Assembly: GCA_048013815.1 (NCBI GenBank)
Contig: CM106586.1
Span: 6,634,001 to 6,698,000 of the forward strand
Reading direction: 5' to 3'
Length of the DNA stretch: 64,000 bases
Source: Setoptus koraiensis
Taxonomy: Eukaryota; Arthropoda
The translations under genes and the position numbers were made by a program. Position 1 is the stretch's first letter; each line of letters starts with the position of its first letter. The notes below the pieces were generated by a model. It was not told where the DNA came from and did no database searches. It saw nothing but the letters and a program-made list of their open reading frames with translations. This document shows positions 46,213 through 59,500 of this stretch, in pieces.

Positions 46213-46338
46213 TTAATCCAGTGATTTGCTGAGGTTTTCATCAAGCGGTGGCGGCTGAGCAACAACTATCATGTTGTCAAATGTGCGATCATCCCGGTCT
46301 CTCACAGAGGAGGTCTCAATCAACCTTTCAAATGTCAT
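46213..46338 (-). CDS. Possible 41-residue microprotein
   Basis: A short ORF with an acidic and polar product of balanced composition (ERLIETSSVRDRDD, then MIVVAQPPPLDENL). It has a minus-strand AATAAA about 75 bases downstream. There is no hydrophobic segment and no family I recognise. It may be a real small gene, the last exon of an unseen gene, or chance. Confidence 0.28.
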   Translation of the reverse strand: MTFERLIETSSVRDRDDRTFDNMIVVAQPPPLDENLSKSLD

Positions 46339-47034
46339 GATTAACTACATGATACACCGATAGAAAACTGTAATACAATAACAGAAACCCCTCTCTATAT
46401 GACAATCTCCTTACAAGTTGTCAAAAGATAAGATCATCTATCTTGATAGATATTATTCACAGCCTGACAATTAGTGGCTAGGTCGCCCTAAATTAGACCA
46501 TTAGTAATGAATATTAGCTAAACTATTGAAGTGAACAGTCACTTGAGCTTCACAAGTATCTGACACAAGTATCTTCCTTTGGACAGAGCGAAAACTTGCA
46601 AACTACAAACAATTTGTGATTTCTAATCAGAAATTGTTTATTCCAAAAACACTGAATACTGATGAACGTCTCATAAGTGCAGTCTGTATAAATATCCCTG
46701 ACACATTATTCAATTGAAATCTAAATTTATAGCATAACCAGCTAGACCTAACTAACTAGTCTGCAGAAACTCGCCTATCTCTCAGCACAATCTATCGTCA
46801 AATCTGTTCATTAATTCATTCATCGTTAAATTGCCAGTTCGGTGTTAGTGCGAGTTGGCGCCGTCAATTACTATTAAAACTTTTCAGACACTTCCATTGC
46901 ATCAATCAGTCAGTCAAGTCAAAGCTAATCAACTTCGAGACATTGAGAGATATTTCTTAGAATTCAACACGTTATATTCTTCGACCAACAATATCAACGA
47001 TAATATATAATATATAATTTAAATAACCGCAACA
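46339..47034. other. Upstream region of the PRODH gene
   Basis: AT-rich sequence containing the likely promoter and leader of the proline dehydrogenase gene, with a TA-rich block just before its start codon. No coding exon is supported. Confidence 0.45.
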
Positions 47035-50000
47035 ATGGCCAGTCATTTGTATCATCGAACCAACAATTTATTCGTTTGTTCACGTAATATTGTCAAAGGA
47101 AACAATTCACTATCGTCAATTGTCGCCTCAAATGGATCGAGCGCGCAATTGAGCAGTATAGTGGCCACGAAACGTTACTTGCAATTCTCTTCCAACAAAA
47201 ACTATAATCAGACATCCCCTCAGACAATTCTACACGAAGAACAACAGCCTCATCATGTTACTGTTCATCAAGACAACCATAGAGATATATTATGTGATTG
47301 CGACCATAAATTGCCGATTGCTGTAAACAGTAAGAGATTGAATAAGTATATACAAAACAGCAAGCCGATATTTGATTTGAAACATCACCAATCAGCAAAA
47401 CAGCAGCAGCAACAACAACAACAACAACAACAGTTTGATTTAGAGCAAGAGAATTTCAAGCGCGATTTGCTAGATTTGACATTTAATGACACACAAAATG
47501 CCTTCAAAAGCAAGACAATGTCTGAATTAATGAGAAGTTTGTAAGTAATTAATGTTGGTAATTGTCTTCATATTGTCTTGTGACAATAGTTGTCATTTAT
47601 GTAATGTTGTTAGTAGCACGACACGACTTTGCGCACTTTGTACCGATTTTGCACCCAAATTGGTACCTGTCTCGCACTGGATAATTTATTATTACACACA
47701 TTGATTAATTAAAACCTCTGATGATGCTGTGCTGTTAATTTGGAGTGCTCATGTTACCTATCGAGATTCAGATTGAGACAATTGATAAGATATGACGATC
47801 ACAATGACTAATGACAACAATTATGATATACCGACAAATGTATACATTGTTAATAGACGGTGTATCATGCCATTGTAACCATTTTCAGTGCTTGATATGG
47901 GCACCAGTGGGCGCTCGATCTGACTTATCTACGCCTAGGCGTGTTGATTGCAGCCAGCTTTCACTACTAATATCGACTATCTGGCCTAGGGGTCGCTTCA
48001 GTTTATCTTGATAAGTGATAGGATCGACACGATACAATTGTATCATATCAATCGACAACATGTGCCACACGATTGACATTTGTTGACATTGACAGGAGCC
48101 TGATGTTTGGCTGTTATCGCTGTCAACCGATCGATCACAATAGCGAATCAAGTCAAGTGTTTCCCATGTCACATTGTCAATTGTCTAACAATGGTTGTCA
48201 AGTTGACAGTGTTTGTGGTGGCGGGCGAGTTTGTCGACACCACCGCCGACAACCCCCGCTGCTGGCTCGATCGCTCCACCAGAAACTTGCGGCCCCAAAA
48301 CTTGTAACCCAAAACTTGTAGCCAATACTCATTTGCATATTCTGTTGTCATTTTGTTGTCGTTCTGCTGTCATTCTGCTGTCATTCCGTGCTAACTGGGC
48401 CGGCGCGAAACAGTTTCGTTTTAGGTTTGTGCACCAGCGATTTTCTGGTGAAAAACAATGAACAACTGATGAAATTGAGCAAAAAACTGCTGGGCAGGCG
48501 CCTGTTCAACAATGTGATGCGCGCCACCTTCTTCGGACAATTTGTGGCCGGCGAAGACGAGCACTCCATCAAGCCCATCATAGATCACCTGTCGTCGTTT
48601 GGCGTAAAATCAATATTGGATTACAGCGCCGAAGAGGACATAAACGAGGAAGAGATTGTTTTGGACGCCATTAGCGATTGCAACACAAACACAAGCGAAC
48701 AATTGGCGCTTCGCAACGTTGTCGGCCTGAAACAGTATCAACAGTCGACGGATTTTGTCGACAGGCGCAAATATGGGCCCGTGGCGCGAACTTATTTTTA
48801 TCACGGCGAAACACAGTGCGAAAAGAACCTGGAATCGTTCTTCAAGTCAATAGACGCCGTTGCCAACAGCACCAAACAGACGGGCCTGGCCGCGGTCAAG
48901 CTGACCGCTCTGGGTCGGCCCCGTCTGCTGATGAAATTGTCTAAAATAGTTGAATGTGTCAACCAGCATCAGCTGACCAGCTTGAGACGACAGGACGAGC
49001 CAATGAGGCCCCACGACGGTGGCTCGTCAATGGTGGAGACGGTGCTGAACCAGTTCGAATCGCTCAATCAAAACAAGATAAATCCTCTGGCCGAGGACGA
49101 AATAGAGATGTTGCGCAACTTGTTGAGGCGCGTCAATCGGGTGGCCGAGTACGCGCGCGACAACGGGGTCAGATTTATGGTGGACGCCGAACAGACTTAC
49201 ATGCAACAAGCAATTAATTTGATCACCATGCAACTGATGCGACAATACAACCGGCAACAGGCCATAGTGTTCAACACGTATCAGTGTTATTTGCGCAGCG
49301 CCCACGACAGAGTCCGACAAGATCTGCAATTGGCCCGCAGCGAGGGCTTCTATTTTGGGGCCAAACTAGTGCGCGGCGCCTACATGGAACAGGAGCGCGC
49401 CCGTGCGGCCAAACTGGGCTACCCGGACCCCATAAATGCCAGTTATGAGGACACTACGCAAATGTACGAGAAAACGCTGGCCTATCTTATGGGCGAAATC
49501 GTTAAAACGGACAACACTATTGAGGAGCAACGAAAGATTTGCATAATGGTTGCGTCACACAACGAGGACACTGTCAGGTTCACGGTGAACAAAATGAAAC
49601 AATTGAACATTCGGCCCGAGCATCGGGTCATTTGTTTCGGCCAACTGTTTGGCATGTGCGACCACGTGTCGTTCACGCTGGGCCAATCGGGCTACTCCGT
49701 CTACAAGTACCTGCCCTACGGTGAGTTCCCTGCTCCGACTGCCCATTTCCGGTTATTTCCGTTTGAATTGCAATTAGTGCAAATTAATTAATTTGCACTA
49801 ATTGCAATTTAATCAATTGAAATTGGTCTAACTAGTCTCATCTAATCGTCTGATAACTGTGCCGATTGTACCAATTATGCCAATTGTGCCAATTATGCCA
49901 ATTATGCTAATAACTGATCATTCACGCATTCCGATCGCATTGTTTCAACGCGCAGGGCCCGTGGACGAGGTTCTGCCGTATCTGGCGCGACGCGCCACCG

Positions 50001-50122
50001 AAAATCACGGCATCCTGCACAAGGTCGAGCGAGAGCGTTCGCTGCTCCAGAAAGAACTGTTCGAAAGAATGAAACAACTGAAGCTGTTCTACAAGCCCCA
50101 GGGCCAATACAAACCCGTCTGA
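47035..50122 (+). CDS. PRODH: Mitochondrial proline dehydrogenase
   Basis: Exons 47035-47540, 48414-49720 and 49956-50122 join in phase to 659 residues. The enzyme oxidises proline to pyrroline-5-carboxylate on the mitochondrial inner membrane using FAD. The N-terminus (MASHLYHRTNNLFVCSRNIV) fits an import signal. A polyglutamine linker of about 12 residues precedes LLDLTFNDTQNAFKSKT, where the conserved enzyme begins. Family motifs follow: FFGQFVAGEDEHSIKPII, FGVKSILDYSAEED, GVRFMVDAEQTY, FNTYQCYLR, AKLVRGAYMEQERA, MVASHNEDTV, FGQLFGMCDHVSFTLGQSGY and, across the last intron, PYGPVDEVLPYLARRATEN. I chose the second exon's acceptor at 48412-48413 because it restores the usual spacing before LCTSDFLV; a nearby acceptor at 48424 would shorten this joint. 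Intron 2 contains a perfect 44-nt palindrome. Confidence 0.93.
47541..48413. other. Intron 1 of PRODH
   Basis: A GTAAGT donor and a CAG acceptor bound this 873-base intron. Several short frames are present but none carries a recognisable feature. Confidence 0.6.
49766..49809. repeat. Perfect 44-nt palindrome in PRODH intron 2
   Basis: The two 22-base halves around the AATT core between 49787 and 49788 are exact reverse complements with no spacer. In RNA it would fold into a near loopless AT-rich hairpin 45 bases after the exon 2 donor. Confidence 0.9.
49871..49908. repeat. 9-bp tandem repeat
   Basis: Four or so copies of CCAATTATG or CCAATTGTG in PRODH intron 2. A closely related 9-mer array occurs in reverse orientation at 52391-52440. 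Confidence 0.7.
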
Positions 50123-50591
50123 TATTGTCGAAACACTGGGACGAGGCCCGGTTGTGTGAGGCCCAGTGTTCACCTCTAATACCGACAACCAAGCAGAAAG
50201 TTGAGGCCAACGGAATAGCAGCCCCAGGCGAGCTGGCCGGCTGGCGAACCCAAATGAAGTATCAATATATTTGTGTACATTGATCAATTGATGATATATT
50301 AATGATGCAATAGTGGTAACATTGAGATGACATTAATTATAATAATGATGATAATAATAATAGTTGTGTGTATACAAGTGCATTGAAGTCGGTTATTAAT
50401 CAATTGTTAATCGATCCTTAATCAATAACCAATAATGGTTGTTGCAGCAATGTCGCGCTCGTTGTGTAGACCGGTAGTGAGTAGATGCGTCAACAAGGCT
50501 AAAAAGTGTCAGTTGTGGTAATTAATTAGTTGCTGTAATTAGAGTTGGCCCGTCCCGTGTGAGCGGGGCCCCATAAAGTGGGCCCACTGTC
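50123..50591. other. Convergent 3' region of PRODH and the SORBS-like gene
   Basis: The two genes end towards each other across 469 bases. The middle is AT-rich with TAATAATGATG stretches. I cannot assign a single poly(A) signal with confidence. Confidence 0.4.
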
Positions 50592-53500
50592 TCATGTGAA
50601 CGGCTCAACGAAATTTCCGGGAAAAGTGCCTATATCACCTGTCAGACTAGAGGAACCTATGCACCAGCCATCATCACATTCGTGTGTGACAGTTAAAATG
50701 TCGTCAACGATCAGTCGCAATTCGTCCTTTTGTTGCGGCAAATAAGCGTATTTTACGCGACACAATTGCGGATAATTGTTGCTATTGCTATTCTGGCAAG
50801 ATCGCTGCTGTGATTTGCCGGCGCTCGCGCCCGATCGTTGCTGTTCGTGTTGACTAGCCAAATATTTAGTAGACAATCTGCTGCTGTTTGTCTGCTGCTG
50901 CTGGCGGAAGTGACGCTGTTGTTGTTGTTGGTGGTGGTGGTCTTGCTCAATAACAGGCTCGTTGTGGTGCGATCCCGTTGTCAGGTAGGGCGACGACACC
51001 GAGCGCCTGAATCTGTCGCTCGGGTCGTCGTTGACGTGGTGCCGGCCCATGCCGGCCCGTCGGTTGTACTGCGGACTGTTGTCGGTGTCGGCGAAAAAGT
51101 CCCCATTGTCCAGACCGTATTTGTGCGCGCGTTGGCTGTGACGACGCGACCGATAATGTTGTTGTTGTTGTTGCTGCTGTTGTTGCATTCTTAATTGCTG
51201 TTGGTTGCTGCTAGCGAACACCGTTTCGTCGTCGTCGTCGTCGTCGTCCATATCACACCGTGCACCGAACGCCAGGGGGCCCACCCCTCTGGTGGCGCCG
51301 GGCGCGGCATTGTCTGCAGCGGGCGCCAGCGGTTTCAATCGTTTCATCAATTGTCTAATCTGATACAGATCGGAATCGTCGTGATATTCGTTCAGATCGA
51401 CACCAAAATACCTGCTGTTGTTGCTGTTGTCGTGTTCGGCGGTTGTGTTATAACACTGTCGACTGTCGTTGTTGTTGTGTGTCGTTTGTTTGTGTCTTGC
51501 GTCATCGTGATGCAGCTCATCTGTCGTCGTGTGCACTTCGTCTCGTGACGAGGCCGCCGATTTCGAGCGCCGCCTCAGATACACCTGAGATTGATTGAAC
51601 TCATTCAATCTATCAATTAGCTGCTTGTTGTTCAAATGGTGCGCCGATTGATTCATTGACTCATCGTTGTGGCGACTTTTTTTGTTGCCACTTCCGCTTG
51701 TTGTTGTTGCGCCACTGCCGCGGACAATTGTCGAGGTGCAACTGGTGGTTTGTTGCGCTCTCGAGGCCGTCGCCCAAGTTGCTGGCTCCTTTATAATGTC
51801 CAAATGATAGGCGGCCACCAGGCCGATGTTTTGTTTCGAGTTGATGCCCTCGTACCACTGCGAGTCGATGCGTCTGGTCAGCGTGACGGCCTCGTCCTGT
51901 CGACAGTCGAATGATTGAGTTAATTAATTAATTAATCAAGTTTGCAAATTGAATCGCGCTCAATGAGTCACACATTAGATAATTATAATTGCGCAATCAT
52001 GATTATCTCTCTATAATTTATTTATATTGATTATATCTCATCATGGTGCAGCTTACCCGCCTGAGCGACAGCTCGCAACTGGACCGGGCCTCGAGATCGT
52101 GGCTGGCCAGCGCCAGCCCTATGTTGGTGTCCAAGAACGAGCGGGGCACCAGTCCGCGCAGCGACGACTGGCAGTCCTCGACCTGGAGCCAGTCTTGGTC
52201 GTTTATGGGGATGTCGGTGTCGTCGGTGCCTGTTGTCACCAGTTCCACCAGGTCGCCCTTTTTCACTGACAGCTCTTGCGAGTTTTGCGCCCTAAAATCA
52301 AACAGAATGCGCGCGAATATGTTCGACCTGTCCGACTTGAGGTCTGATTGTGATTAACGGTTGTAATTGAATAATTGCAAACAATTAATTAGCATAATTG
52401 GCATGATTGGCATGATTGGCATGATTGGCATGGGATTGGCGCACTTGTGGCGATCATATAAATATAACATGACGTGCAACAACAACTCACCCGGCCGTAT
52501 GGAGGTCTGATTGTAGCGGTTGAGATCCACGAATGGCGACGAGTTCTTCGAGGGGCGCCGGCGCGACGAAACGTCCGATTTTTGTTTTATCCTCAGCTGA
52601 CAGGTTCGGCTGCTGGCCGGCTTGTCGTCGCTGTCCACTAGATGGCCGTGCAACAGGGCCGCGTCCAGTGACATGGCCTGGTATTCCAGACGACGGCGCG
52701 ATTTTGAGTTTGGCGTAGCCGTCGAGCTGCTCGATCCGGTGGATAATGTCAGCAATTTCATGCGACGAATAAACTCTTCATTGTAGAATTTTCTCATTTC
52801 ATTTATGTCGAAACTATTGTCTAATTGTCTACTTGTGGTCGGCTGTTCGGCCGTTTTGCTGTGTCCACTTATCAATCTGCCAGCGGGCGCCATGTAGTGA
52901 ATGTTGATTTCTTCGTCGCTGAATTTGTGCGCCGAATCTAGTATTGAAATCGGTGTTAAAATGCCCATTATTCAAACATGAGGCCGTGATACATCATAAA
53001 TCATTTGTAGCAAATGGCACAAATTAGTGGACAGGCGAAAGAACACAATTGTGAGAGAAAAACGTTAATTGTCGGTTAGTTGATCGACATTGGCTCGTCT
53101 TTTGGAGAGTCTTTTGAGAGTCAAACTGGAAACAATTTTCAAATTATATCGCTTGGCTTACTAATTAAATAACTCAATGAAAACTTAGTGGTGATAGGAT
53201 CAATAACGAGGCGATAATTGATTAGGGTGCTAAAGGAGCGAATCGAGACTGGCTAATCGCGGCTCGAGTTTGCTCAAGTTGTTGGTCTAGTCTGATCTGG
53301 CTGCTATTCTGGTCTGGCTGTCTGGTCTCATCTAATCTGTTGGGGCGCGATCAGCTGATAGTGGCAAGCTAGCGAAACTGGCTAACAATAGTTAGATGAT
53401 AGATCTAGGCTTGAGTTAGATTAGATAGTTGGTGTAATGTTGTTTTGGTTGTTGTTGTTGGTGTTGCCTACCACTTTTGGTGCCACTGTTAGTGTAAAAC

Positions 53501-56500
53501 TGCTGCTGCTGCTGCTGTTGCTGCTCAAACAATGGTTGAATGGCGTTGTGATTTGCATAAATGCTGCGCCTATCGCCCGCCGTCTCTAGGCTTGTCATGT
53601 CGGCAAAATAATAATTAGACGACAACGATGACGCAATATCGTCTAATTCACTAAAATTTACATAAATAGGTGCCGCTGTGGTGCCGTTTGTGTGTGATTG
53701 TTTACCGTTTATAATATTGTTTATATCACTACTTGCGGTTGTGCGGTGATTTATTGATGATGGATTTGATGAATATAGTTGTTGAGCGTATGGGGCACGA
53801 TTCGAATCAACTGGTTGCAGCGATGTCGCATTAATGTTGGCGGCTCGACAAGCAAGAGACTGCCTGTCGTGTTCCTCAAGCAGACTCTGCAGCACGTAAT
53901 CACAATCGGGCGAGCGCAATCGGGGCGACACCGATTGCCCCCTGTACTGTTGTTGTTTCTGATCCTCTATGGTCTTGTAAATCTCTTCAAAGTCCTGATA
54001 GATTTTCTTTTGCCACGAAGCGATGGCCTCGTCCGACAACGGCGACAACAGTTCGGCCCCGTTGTTCGTTGTCGACAATCTGTTGCCGTTGCTGTTGCCG
54101 TTGTTTGTGTACCGGCGGGGCCTCAGTGATTGGCAGTTAGATTTAGGCGAATGGGGCTCGTCGTCGGTAGTGTTCACGTCACCATAAATGTGATGATTGC
54201 TGCCCGCCAAACTGGCCACCCGATTGTTAATGCTACAGGCCGGCTGATAGATGGCCGACCTGGTACCTGGTGTCATACTGGCCAGACTGGTGTTGTTATG
54301 AGTGATTGTGTCTTGACTGGTTGCAAATAATGAATTGTTTTGCTTGCTTGATGCGGCTTGCGACAACAAGCCGCCATTGGCACTCGCAAGATTATACCTA
54401 TTAAATGGGGGCCCGTCTGCGCCGAGGCCATGAGTCGGCTGTTGTCTGAAGCAAGTTGCCGGAAGTGGCGAGCTTCGTTCGAGTTTGTCTCGGTTGTTGT
54501 CGTTACTTGTGTGGTTGCTGCTGTTGCCGTTGCACTTAGCGCTTGTGGCCTGGCGCAATGCTTCCTCCAATAAATAGTGAGCGGGCAACTGCAAACTGCG
54601 AGTTACCGGGCCCACTGTTCACGTTGCGTCATATAACGCGTGTTCATATGTCACGCGAGGTGAGTCAAGCCAGCAGCACACATAAACGAGGCAGCGCATA
54701 ATACGACAGGTACGCATAGAAATAAGGATATTCGGTTGTGGTTGTGATTGTGTTCAGGGTGCGTTGACGAACGTGAGTGTGAAACAAGCGATAGGTCGAA
54801 TAAAAACGAAAAACAAACAAACAGGTTGAGAGGATCAGAAGAGAGACAGCTGATTGTGATACTACTAATTAAGCTAGTAACTAATGAGTGGCAAACCTAA
54901 TAATTGGCAAGTGGTTAATTAACATGCACAAATGATTCAGTTGATAATAATTCAATTTGTGTGCAATGCGCGCGAGTTACTATTTAACGGCTAATGTAAA
55001 ATTAGCATATAAAATATAATAAAAATGGTTATCAACTGGTATAAAATAATGATACAAAATATCCGGATATCACCGGTGATACTCACCGAGGTGGGCGTGC
55101 GGCTGCGGCCCGGGCATCCTCAGGCCCTCGAATGGTATGTCTCGGCCTTGTTGAACGGCCACATAGTCCCTGTGGCTGTCTATCGGACTTCTACGTTTTG
55201 GCTCCGGCGACGAATTGCCAGCGGAATACATGTTGCCACTAGATGATAATTGCTGTTGCTGCTGGTGAGGATCTTTCTTTTTGATTATGTAAGAAGAGTC
55301 AGACTCGTAACCGCTCGCTGTGGATCGATTTGTAAGAGCATTAAACACACACTTCCTGTTGTGCTGGTCATCTTTCAATTGTTGCCTATAGAATTCGCCT
55401 CGGCGCTTAAAATTGACAGATATGGGTGTCTGTGGTCCACTTTGGCTAAACATTGTCATTTGTGTCTGGCCTCGCAATAGATTATTATTGTTAATATCAC
55501 CATTTTCTACTTTGTTTTTATTGCTAATTATCGCCCTGTCCGTCTGATCTTTTGGTTTTCTCATGGCCTATTAAAACGATTGGGTGTCATAAAGAAACAA
55601 ATAAGTGATCAGTCAATTATCGATGCTTTGTCTCAATTTATCGGTCATTGGTTGGTTTAGTTGATCAGTTAGTCTCAATCAAATTGTGATTGCAATCAAT
55701 CGCGATCAATTGCGATCGACCGCGATTAATTGAGATCAAATGCGATCAATTGTGAGTTTGGGAGTGGTGAAAGTAAAGGGGCTCTACCTGTTGATCGACA
55801 AATTGAGCACTGTGAGCTGCGCTGTGAGTAGCATTGAGATTCACATCAGCGTTATCGCTGGGTGAGCTAGGTCTTTCCGGGAAAACTTTGTTAAATATTT
55901 TGTCTATGTGACTAATTAGTTGAGCATAAAGCTGTGAATACATAGCAGTTACAGTTAGGTGGTTACAGAGAGAAAGTTAGGTAGTAGTGTATTGAGTTAG
56001 TCATTCGCTGCCAGTCAAAGTTAGTCAAAGTCGCTCATTTGCTATGCTAGATATCGTCATGTCTAAATATGGCTAGATATCGTTATGTGAATAGTTGGCT
56101 GGATATCGTCATGTCTAGATATGTGGTTGGCGTACTTACCATTTGACGTTCGTGATTCGAGATGCTAGAATTGCCCGGTTCGTAGTCCCAAATGTTCCTT
56201 GGTTGTTGGTTGAATGGCGAGTGCAACCGGTTCAGTTCGTCCTCGGAACTGTAATAAGAGGGGCTGTAGCGATGATCTGCGTCGGGTAACATAGGTGAGG
56301 TATATTAACGTATTAGTAATTCATCAGTTGATAGACCGAAAACTAGAGAAAAAAATATTTTCTAGCTATTTCGTTCATATCCGAGATTAGTGGATGCGAT
56401 TTCCGGTTTGCAGAACATGAGAGCCTCTATGAAGAGAAAGAATTTTTTTTTCCCGAAAAAAAATTTCCAAGAAAAAATTTCCACACCATGGCATCGTCAG

Positions 56501-59500
56501 CCAATTTCTGACCGCCGAACATCCGCTCTCAAAGTATCGGATCGGATCTGACCTCTGGAAAATTGAGCCGCTGGCGACCGTTCTGGCGCCACCAGCGGCT
56601 CAATTTTCCGAAAAAATTTTCAGAAAAAAAAAAGTTTCACGAAAAATCTCGTCGGGCCACTTACCGGTTTTGGGCGACTTGACCGTCACCATGGTGACAC
56701 TTTCGCGCGCTTCCTGTTCGGCCGTTTGTTTGTGCAATTTCTTGTACATGGCCTTGTACCAATCCTCGCGAAACTCTTCCTTGACGTTCATTCGCAACGA
56801 AGTGGGCAAACCACAACTGTTTATGCTATCGTGGATATTCTGCTGCTGACCAGATCCTCTTGTGGGCGTTGATTGGGCGACCGGCACACTCCTAGACGAC
56901 TGATCGACAGCGGTTGCAGCAACTTCCGGTTGCTGGTGATCTTTTTGGTGCTCGTGTTGTTGTTGTTGCTGCTGCTGCTGTTTGTCGCCGCTGGGGCCCG
57001 TTTGAGATTCCGAGGTGGACACTGACGAATTGAGGTTTATATCGTCAATTTTTCTGGCTTTGTTAACCACACTGTAGGTGGCGTTTACATTTGAAGTTGG
57101 CTGATGAGTGCTCGTCGAGCTGTCCTGCTGTCTCGTGTGCCTCATCGATTCGGATCCGTCCGATTGGGGCGCCGATTCGGATTTGGTCGCTTGTTGATTG
57201 TCGCCTTGGTTGTTGTCTGTGTTGCCATTATCAATTACATTGATGTTGTTAGTCGATGAAATGTTTGCCTGAGATTCGGTCTGGTCAGCCAGACAAGTGG
57301 CCACTGCTGGCGTTTCCGCCAGTTTCTGTGACACATCGTACTGATTCTCTTGGCCTGTTTGGGCGCATTCCTCGAAACCCTTCGGGGGCGACGGAGCCGC
57401 TTGCTGGCGACTCTTGAGCTGACCACTGACGGGCGATTGCTGGCAGCCTTTCGCCTCGGCGTCGATGTCGCCATTGTTCAGTGGCCCAATCACAGTTGTC
57501 TGCTGTTGTTCGTTGTCGTTGTTGTTTGAATCTTCTTCCGGTTTCTCTTGCTTGTTTTCGGCGTGGCGTCGCATTTTGTCCGCCGAAGAGCTGTCGTCTG
57601 CGCCGTACAGGAGGTCACTTTGCGGATGGTGGTGATGGTAAATGTCTATTATTTGTTGCGACGATTCCGACATGATCAAGGGTCTCGGACTGGCGCAATA
57701 ATTCAAAATTTCACCGTCGTCATCGCACTCAATCGGGGCCGGCGGAAGCGGGCCTCCGCCCGCCAACGACGACAGATTTTCGCTGGTCGAGCTGGTGTTG
57801 CTCGAGCTAGACGGACTCCATACTGCGAAACATACACACACCAAATACACAATATACAAACACCAAATACACAATATACAAAGGTACAGAAATACAATAT
57901 CGATCAGCTTCAATCTTGTGGATAAAACGGAAATAAAAACACGTGGCAAAACAAAACGATACTCACTGTTCTTGGGGGCGCTCGCCTTAAACTTGGGCCC
58001 CTGCACGGGCAACACGGGCGTGGGCGTGCCGTCCGCACTTCCGGGCTGGTCGCCGGTGACGCCTACGACCGAGGGCGACGACACGGCCATCATATGCGAA
58101 TGGTGATACCGGGTAGTTTGATAATTGTCCAAGTGTTGTTGGTGCTGCTGTTGTTGTTGCTGTTGTTTCTGGTGTTGTAATTGTTGCAATTGTTGCAAAT
58201 GTTGCAATTGCTGGAAATGATACGCTTTCTCTTGTTCTAGTCTGTTCTCGTCGGAAACTAACGCCAAAGATTTGTGAAAAATTGATTGCTGCTGGCCCGA
58301 CGGCTGTGGGCCAATGTTACGTAATTGCTGTTGCTGTAGGTGCTGTTGGTGCTCTGGGCGCGATCTTGACGACGTCAAATATGCGCACTGTTGTTGCTGT
58401 TGGTGCGCCAGTGAGGCCGGTATGCTGCCTATGGACAATGACTGGGTATGATGATGATTATTTGCGCAATGGTTGCTGTTGTTGCTGTAGGCCGCTCGTT
58501 GCCGGACGCTCGTCCAATTGGCCTGATTGAGCGCCACTTGTCGCCTTGGATCGCCGGAAGTGAAATTGTGTTGATCTGTCAATACTCTGGTGTTGTTATT
58601 ATCGTCGTCGTCGACGTCGTCGTCATCGTCGCCCTGTTTGGCGTTGTTGTTGTCGTCTCTGTCGTCGTTTCGGTCGTCGTGTCTGTTCTGGTTCTGTTCA
58701 TCAAGCTCATGAGCCAACGGTGCGCCGACGCTCGCTGCGGGCCCGTTAGAACGCGATCGCCGTGTGTTGCTCAGCTGACCGGAAATTGAAATAGGCGGAT
58801 AATTGGGGTGCTCGCGTTGCCAATTGGCCACTCCAATCAGCACTGAACCATCCAAATGGGTTGTGTGTCGCCGGGACAAGGGTTGATTGCAAGCTCCCTC
58901 TACTGGCCGTTGCTGGTGTTGCTGTAATTGTTTGTGGTGGCCAATTGTCGACGATGATATAATGGCACTACTGCGTACGTTTGGTGTTGTTGTTGCGTCA
59001 TAATCATAACTGTTGTCATCGGGATCGCTTCTCTGACTCAAGTTGTAGGGTCGATACAATTGGTGTGCCTGTTGCTGTTGCTGCTGCTGCAAAAGATCAT
59101 CCACGTCTGGGGCGCCACCTCTCATTAGAACACCAGTACTACCCACAGCACTAGTTCCGGCCGATCTCGGAGCGGACTGAGTGACCACCAGGGGTCCGGC
59201 TAGGCGCCTGAGCTCCTCTAGTGAGTAGTGTTGTTGTTGTTGTTGTTGGTGTTGGTGATTGTTGCCGGTGATTATTCGCGTTGCACCGCTGCCGGCTTTG
59301 CTGGCTTGTCGCAAATGATCGAGGGGTGACTTGCCGGTCGACTCGAGTTGTTGCTGTTGACGTCGAAGTTGTTGTTGTTGCTGCTGCTGCTGGATGAAGG
59401 TGTCGTCGGGAGACTCGGCCCGATTGTTGAGTGTGTCGGCGTAGCTTGCCTGGTAGGGCCGGTAGGGGTGCTGTTGTCGCTGCTGGTAGGCCTGCGTCGA

